This document shows positions 59,940-64,000 of a DNA stretch of 64,000 bases, in pieces. Every line of letters starts with the position of its first letter. Position 1 is the first letter of the stretch. The notes below the pieces were generated by a model. It searched no databases. It saw only the letters and a list, made by a program, of their open reading frames with translations, and was not told the origin of the DNA. The translations under genes and the position numbers were made by a program. The stretch comes from Eubacterium sp. AB3007 (GTDB lineage Bacteria; Bacillota; Clostridia; Peptostreptococcales; Anaerovoracaceae), in NCBI RefSeq assembly GCF_000688015.1, contig NZ_JIAD01000001.1, forward strand, positions 2,108,001 through 2,172,000, read 5' to 3'.

Positions 59940-61055
59940 ATGAAGAAACTGGGAATCTACATCCACATCCCCTTCTGCAGGCAGCGCTGTCTCTACTGCG
60001 GATTTCATTCCAACGCCACAGGTGAGGGCGCCGGCGGCCGGCAGGCCATGGCCGCCTATGTGCAGTGGCTCATCGGCCAGATCATGGAGAAGGGAAAACA
60101 ATACAGGAAACAATACACCGTAGATACGGTGTTCATCGGCGGCGGGACGCCGTCTATGCTGTCGGCGGCGGCAGTAGAAGCGATCCTGGGCGCCGTGCGG
60201 GAAAGTTTTGTGCTGGAGAGCGAAGCGGAGATCACCATCGAGGCCAATCCGGACAGCCTGGACGCCGGGAAACTGAAGCGCTATCTGGGAGCCGGGATCA
60301 ATCGGCTGTCCATGGGGGTGCAGTCCTTTGATGACGGGCTGCTGCAGACCCTTGGGAGGGTGCACGATGCGGCGGAAGCGGAGACGAAATTCCGGCTGGC
60401 ACGGCGGGTAGGCTTTCGGAACATCAACCTGGATCTGATGTTCGCTATTCCGGGACAAACCAAGGAGCAGTGGCGCCAGACCCTGGAGACAGCCCTGAGG
60501 CTGGAACCGGAGCACATCTCTTTCTATGCGGTACAGATCGAGGAGGATACACCGTTCTATGATGCGTACCTGGAAGGGACGCTGCCGCTGGTGCCGGAGG
60601 AGGAGGATCGGGCCATGTACCACGAGGCCATCCACCTGCTTGGTGAGAAGGGATATAAGCACTACGAGATCTCCAATGCGGCCAGAGAGGGCATGGAATG
60701 CCGGCATAATCTTAAGTACTGGACGTTCCAGGAGTATCTGGGGATCGGAGACAGCGCAAGTTCGTTTATGAACGGGGTGAGGACTACCGAGAAGCCACGG
60801 GAGGAGTATCACGAGAACGACATGGAGGACAACACGGCGGAGTTCGTGTTCACCGGACTTAGGCTGACAGAAGGCATCCGAAAGTCGGAGTTTCAGGCAC
60901 GGTTCGGACGTCCCTTCTGGGAAGTCTATGGGACCCGGCGAGCAAGGCTGGAAGAGTTTTTTGGGAGTGGTGCGTTGATCGAGGAGGGAGACGTGCTCCG
61001 CCTGTCGGAGCACGGCATCGACATCTCCAACCAAATCATGTCACTGTTCGTGTGA
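59940..61055 (+). CDS. hemW: Radical SAM heme chaperone HemW
   Basis: 371 residues from ATG 59940; ATG 59922, inside lepA, is an alternative and neither has a good ribosome site, so coupling to lepA is likely. The [4Fe-4S] motif is C13-x3-C17-x2-C20 (FCRQRCLYC), as in HemW and HemN. FIGGGTPSML, then NRLSMGVQSFDDGLLQTLGR, and HYEISNAAREGMECRHNLKYW with GIGDSASSF match HemW. It carries heme for insertion into respiratory proteins; in anaerobes its use is less clear. hrcA is not next to it, unlike in Bacillus. Confidence 0.93.
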   Translation: MKKLGIYIHIPFCRQRCLYCGFHSNATGEGAGGRQAMAAYVQWLIGQIMEKGKQYRKQYTVDTVFIGGGTPSMLSAAAVEAILGAVRESFVLESEAEITIEANPDSLDAGKLKRYLGAGINRLSMGVQSFDDGLLQTLGRVHDAAEAETKFRLARRVGFRNINLDLMFAIPGQTKEQWRQTLETALRLEPEHISFYAVQIEEDTPFYDAYLEGTLPLVPEEEDRAMYHEAIHLLGEKGYKHYEISNAAREGMECRHNLKYWTFQEYLGIGDSASSFMNGVRTTEKPREEYHENDMEDNTAEFVFTGLRLTEGIRKSEFQARFGRPFWEVYGTRRARLEEFFGSGALIEEGDVLRLSEHGIDISNQIMSLFV

Positions 61056-61071
61056 GTAAGGAGGAATCGAT

Positions 61072-61407
61072 ATGGTAAAGCACATTATTCTGTGGCAGCT
61101 GAAGGATGAGATCGAGAACAAGGATGAGATCGTGAAAGGCATCAAGGAAGGTCTGGAGAGTCTGGCGGGCAAGATTCCGGGGCTGGTGGACATCCACGTG
61201 AATACCGGCGCTCTGGCTTCTTCCAACGCGGATGCCATGTTGGATTCCACCTTTGTGGATGAAGAGGCGCTGAAGGGATATTCTGGGCATCCGGAGCATG
61301 TTGCCGTGGCCAGCACCATGATCCGCCCTTACTACAAGAACCGGGTCTGCCTGGATTACGAGGTGGAGGAATGGGAAACTGGCGGCAGCCAGCAGGCACT
61401 GCACTAG
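61072..61407 (+). CDS. Dabb (stress-responsive alpha/beta barrel) family protein
   Basis: 111 residues. The family core starts VKHIILWQLKDE, and includes GLESLAGKIPGLVDIHV and the HPEHVAVASTMIRPY motif with the conserved HPxH. It probably forms a dimeric alpha/beta barrel, related to EthD-like and polyketide cyclase folds. Function is usually unknown. AAGGAGGAA precedes the ATG. It lies between hemW and glpK in the same direction without an evident terminator. Confidence 0.88.
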   Translation: MVKHIILWQLKDEIENKDEIVKGIKEGLESLAGKIPGLVDIHVNTGALASSNADAMLDSTFVDEEALKGYSGHPEHVAVASTMIRPYYKNRVCLDYEVEEWETGGSQQALH

Positions 61408-61418
61408 GGGAGTGAACA

Positions 61419-62930
61419 ATGAGCAAGTATATCATGGCACTGGACCAGGGTACCACCAGCTCTAGGTGCATCATTTACGACAAGCAGGGGCAGACGATCA
61501 GCGTGGGACAGATGGAGTTCACCCAGTACTTTCCTCAGGAGGGATGGGTGGAGCATGATGCAGAGGAGATCTGGACCAGCCAGATGACGGTGGCCAACGA
61601 GGCCCTCCTGAAAGGTGGCCTGACCTATCGTGACATCGATTCCATCGGAATCACCAACCAGAGAGAGACCACCATCGTGTGGGATAAGCACACGGGGGTG
61701 CCGGTCTATCACGCCATCGTGTGGCAGTGCCGCCGGACGGCGGACTACTGCGAGGAGCTGGGAAAGGACGCGGCGCTGGTGGAGCGGATCCGCCAAAAGA
61801 CCGGTCTGATCCTGGATCCCTATTTCAGCGGCACAAAGCTGCGCTGGATCCTGGAGAATGTGCAGGGAGCACGAGAGAAGGCGGAGGCGGGGGATCTGCT
61901 GTTCGGCACAGTGGAGACCTGGCTGATCTGGAAGATGACCGGCGGCAAAGTCCATGTGACGGACCTTTCCAACGCCAGCCGGACCATGCTGTTCAACATT
62001 CATGATCTATGTTGGGATCAGGAGATTCTGGATCTGCTAGGCATTCCTTCCTGTATGCTGCCCACGCCGGTCTCCTGCAGTGAAGTCTATGGAGAGACCA
62101 TGCCGGAACTATTCGGCGGCGCCCTTCCCATTGCAGGCGCGGCCGGTGACCAGCAGGCGGCGCTGTTTGGCCAGACCTGTTTCTCGGCAGGAGAAGCCAA
62201 GAGCACCTACGGTACAGGGAACTTTCTGTTGATGAATACCGGGGAAACACCGGTACTCTCCGAGAATGGTCTCCTGACAACCATCGCCTGGGGTCTGAAC
62301 GGGAAGGTGAATTACGCTCTTGAGGGCTCCGTGTTCGTGTGCGGTGCCGCCATCCAATGGCTGCGGGACGAGCTGCACATTCTGGAGAACTCGCCGGAAT
62401 CGGAGGCGATGGCGCTGTCCGTGGAGGATACAGCGGGGCTTTACATCGTTCCGGCTTTTGTAGGACTGGGGGCACCATACTGGGATCCCTATGCACGGGG
62501 TGCGATCTTTGGCATCACCCGGGGCGCCAACAAGAACCATCTGGTTCGCGCTACACTGGACTCCCTGGCGTATCAGTGTTACGATCTGCTGACCGCCATG
62601 AACCGGGATGCAGCAGCCTCCTCTGCGGGGCTGGCGGGTCTCACCGCCCTGAAGGTGGACGGTGGTGCCTGTGCCAACAACTACCTGATGCAGTTCCAGT
62701 CAGATGTGCTGGGCTGCGAGGTGCTGCGACCGGCATGTATCGAGACCACCTCGTTGGGAGCGGCTTATCTGGCGGGGCTGGCCACCGGATTTTTCCGGGA
62801 TCTGGAGGATGTGAAAACCAACTGGCAGGTAGATCGTGTGTTTGCACCGGCCATGTCAGAGGAGAAGAGATCCGCGCTGCTGGCAGGCTGGAAGGAAGCA
62901 GTCAGTAGAACCATGGGGTGGGCGAAATAG
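61419..62930 (+). CDS. glpK: Glycerol kinase
   Basis: 503 residues, the expected length. The N-terminal [18 protein letters not shown] motif, glycerol-site residues in [15 protein letters not shown], and [25 protein letters not shown], then the FGGY C-terminal signature region [12 protein letters not shown] and [17 protein letters not shown] are all present. It phosphorylates glycerol to sn-glycerol-3-phosphate. No HPr-phosphorylated histidine loop could be assigned with confidence. glpF and glpD are not adjacent. A terminator overlaps its stop codon. Confidence 0.97.
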   Translation: MSKYIMALDQGTTSSRCIIYDKQGQTISVGQMEFTQYFPQEGWVEHDAEEIWTSQMTVANEALLKGGLTYRDIDSIGITNQRETTIVWDKHTGVPVYHAIVWQCRRTADYCEELGKDAALVERIRQKTGLILDPYFSGTKLRWILENVQGAREKAEAGDLLFGTVETWLIWKMTGGKVHVTDLSNASRTMLFNIHDLCWDQEILDLLGIPSCMLPTPVSCSEVYGETMPELFGGALPIAGAAGDQQAALFGQTCFSAGEAKSTYGTGNFLLMNTGETPVLSENGLLTTIAWGLNGKVNYALEGSVFVCGAAIQWLRDELHILENSPESEAMALSVEDTAGLYIVPAFVGLGAPYWDPYARGAIFGITRGANKNHLVRATLDSLAYQCYDLLTAMNRDAAASSAGLAGLTALKVDGGACANNYLMQFQSDVLGCEVLRPACIETTSLGAAYLAGLATGFFRDLEDVKTNWQVDRVFAPAMSEEKRSALLAGWKEAVSRTMGWAK

Positions 62931-62942
62931 CCGCCCCTTTTT
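62915..62942 (+). terminator. Terminator overlapping the end of glpK
   Basis: GGGGTGG ... CCGCCCC (7 bp, one T-G pair) followed by TTTTT. The left arm lies in the last glpK codons. Confidence 0.8.
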
Positions 62943-62952
62943 CAGGCATCCT

Positions 62953-64000
62953 ATGTTGAAAACTGATAAGAAAACAAGTTCCATCGATATGACCAGGGGC
63001 CCTTTGATGTGGCCCCTGGTCAGGTTCATTCTTCCGGTGATTGGAGGCAGCCTGTTCCAGCAGCTGTACAACACGGTGGATTTTGTTTTTGTGGGTAATT
63101 TCATGGACAAAACCGCAGCAGCAGCGGTCGGAGCCAGCGCTACGCTGACATATATCACAGTAGGGATGTTTCTGGGGATCTCTGCAGGCTGCAATGTGGT
63201 GGCCGCACAGGCCATCGGGGAGAAGGATCATCGACGTGCGGAGGAGGTCCTGCATACATCGGTGTCGTTTGGTGTGATCGCGGGAGTGATCGTTATGCTA
63301 CTGGGGATCCTTCTGGCACCGCCGATCCTGGCTGTTCTGCACACACCAGAATCCGCCATACCTCAGGCCGTCCGATATCTTCGGATCTATCTGCTGAGTC
63401 TGCCCATGGCGGTGTTCTACAACATGGTGTCCGGCTGCATGCGCGCGGAAGGGGATTCTCGCTCACCTTTCCTGGTACTGGCCAGCTGCGGTCTCCTAAA
63501 TGTGGCGCTGGATGCGCTGTTCGTGGTGGGATTGAGATGGGGTGTAGAAGGGACCGCTGCGGCAACGGTGCTTGCCCAGGGGGCTTCTGCTGTATTGGTG
63601 GGGCTCATGGCCTGTGGAAAGACCCGAGCGATGCGTCTCCAACTCCAGAAACTGCGTATCCACAGAGAGGTATTGCACCGTATTCTCTTCATCGGTCTGC
63701 CCACAGGGGTGCAGACCACCGTCATCACGATCTCAAATATCATCTTTCAATACTTTATCAACGGTTACGGAGAGACAGCGGTGGCAGCTTTTGCTACCTA
63801 TTATAAGGTAGAGAACTTGGTCTATCTGGCGATCCTGGCGTTCGGACAGGCAGCGATCAGTTTTGCGGGCCAGAACGTCGGTGCCGGTAATATCCGCAGA
63901 CTGCGGAAAGGGATCCTCTTCATCGCAGTCCTGGGGGCTGTCGTATCGGAGATCGGTGCAATGTCCATACTGGTGTTTTCCCAGACAGTATTTCGATGGT
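62953..64000 (+). CDS. MATE-family efflux transporter, N-terminal part (runs off the right edge)
   Basis: At least 349 codons are open to the window end with no stop. The N-terminus reads SSIDMTRGPLMWPLVRFILP and continues GGSLFQQLYNTVDFVFVGNF, characteristic of MATE (NorM/DinF-like) exporters, with GASATLTYITVGMFLGISAG next and GLRWGVEGTAAATVLAQG later. About eight to nine membrane helices fall within the window. Na+ or H+ driven export of cationic compounds is the family role. No good Shine-Dalgarno is seen; the start is 22 bp after glpK, beyond its terminator, so expression may depend on read-through. Confidence 0.9.
   Translation, partial: MLKTDKKTSSIDMTRGPLMWPLVRFILPVIGGSLFQQLYNTVDFVFVGNFMDKTAAAAVGASATLTYITVGMFLGISAGCNVVAAQAIGEKDHRRAEEVLHTSVSFGVIAGVIVMLLGILLAPPILAVLHTPESAIPQAVRYLRIYLLSLPMAVFYNMVSGCMRAEGDSRSPFLVLASCGLLNVALDALFVVGLRWGVEGTAAATVLAQGASAVLVGLMACGKTRAMRLQLQKLRIHREVLHRILFIGLPTGVQTTVITISNIIFQYFINGYGETAVAAFATYYKVENLVYLAILAFGQAAISFAGQNVGAGNIRRLRKGILFIAVLGAVVSEIGAMSILVFSQTVFRW

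Noticed and set aside
1..64000. tRNA or rRNA genes
   Set aside because: No conserved tRNA T-loop or rRNA segments were recognised on either strand.

Overview
The window is a chromosomal segment of a moderately GC-rich Firmicute, most likely an anaerobic clostridium. This is inferred from AGGAGG ribosome-binding sites, sigma-A type promoters, Clostridia-type protein families (AGCS and NSS symporters, GHL10 enzyme, TIGR04076, YtrA-type GntR, iron-sulfur flavodoxin-like reductases) and lepA-hemW synteny. The genus cannot be fixed from sequence alone. No rRNA, tRNA or CRISPR array was seen.

Layout. 0-12 kb: end of an amidohydrolase gene; a GlnK/GlnL-like two-component system with an AGCS amino-acid:sodium symporter; an MBL-fold hydrolase; a divergent pair (small CxxC protein / ECF sigma factor with a membrane beta-propeller protein) whose promoters share one palindromic -35 box; an L,D-transpeptidase; a lipoprotein; a nitrilase. 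12-15 kb: an orphan PD-(D/E)XK-like gene preceded by a regularly spaced hairpin repeat array into which a 1271-bp IS3-family element has inserted. 14.8-18.8 kb: YtrA-type regulator with ABC transporter, TIGR04076 protein and flavodoxin. 19-28.5 kb: beta-glucoside regulon (GH1, GH94 phosphorylase, LacI regulator, sugar ABC transporter) with four operator-like sites. 28.7-34.5 kb: an operon of TerB_N/TerB_C protein, BrxD-like (DUF2791) ATPase and Lhr-like helicase, translationally coupled to mntP. 34.5-42 kb: rarA; a guanidine exporter (SMR) gene behind a riboswitch-like leader; B3/4 protein; reductase; divergent metallophosphoesterase; purC; GHL10 enzyme. 42-51 kb: gap, SDR, an FHA-SEDS fusion with its penicillin-binding protein, membrane protein, RHH protein and NSS symporter. 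51-55 kb: DUF1015 protein and a second PD-(D/E)XK-like gene, again with palindromic DNA upstream and a second IS copy in inverted orientation. 55-64 kb: tcdA, an OmpR-type two-component system, lepA-hemW, Dabb protein, glpK and the start of a MATE transporter.

The most unusual signals are these. (1) A dispersed 10-11 bp word, GCACAAAGCC(C), occurs ten times on both strands in unrelated coding and noncoding contexts. (2) A hairpin array with about 53-bp period, constant 10-nt loops and a conserved G-T wobble lies upstream of a nuclease-fold gene whose paralogue 40 kb away has the same neighbourhood. (3) The TerB/BrxD-like/helicase operon stands without BREX genes.
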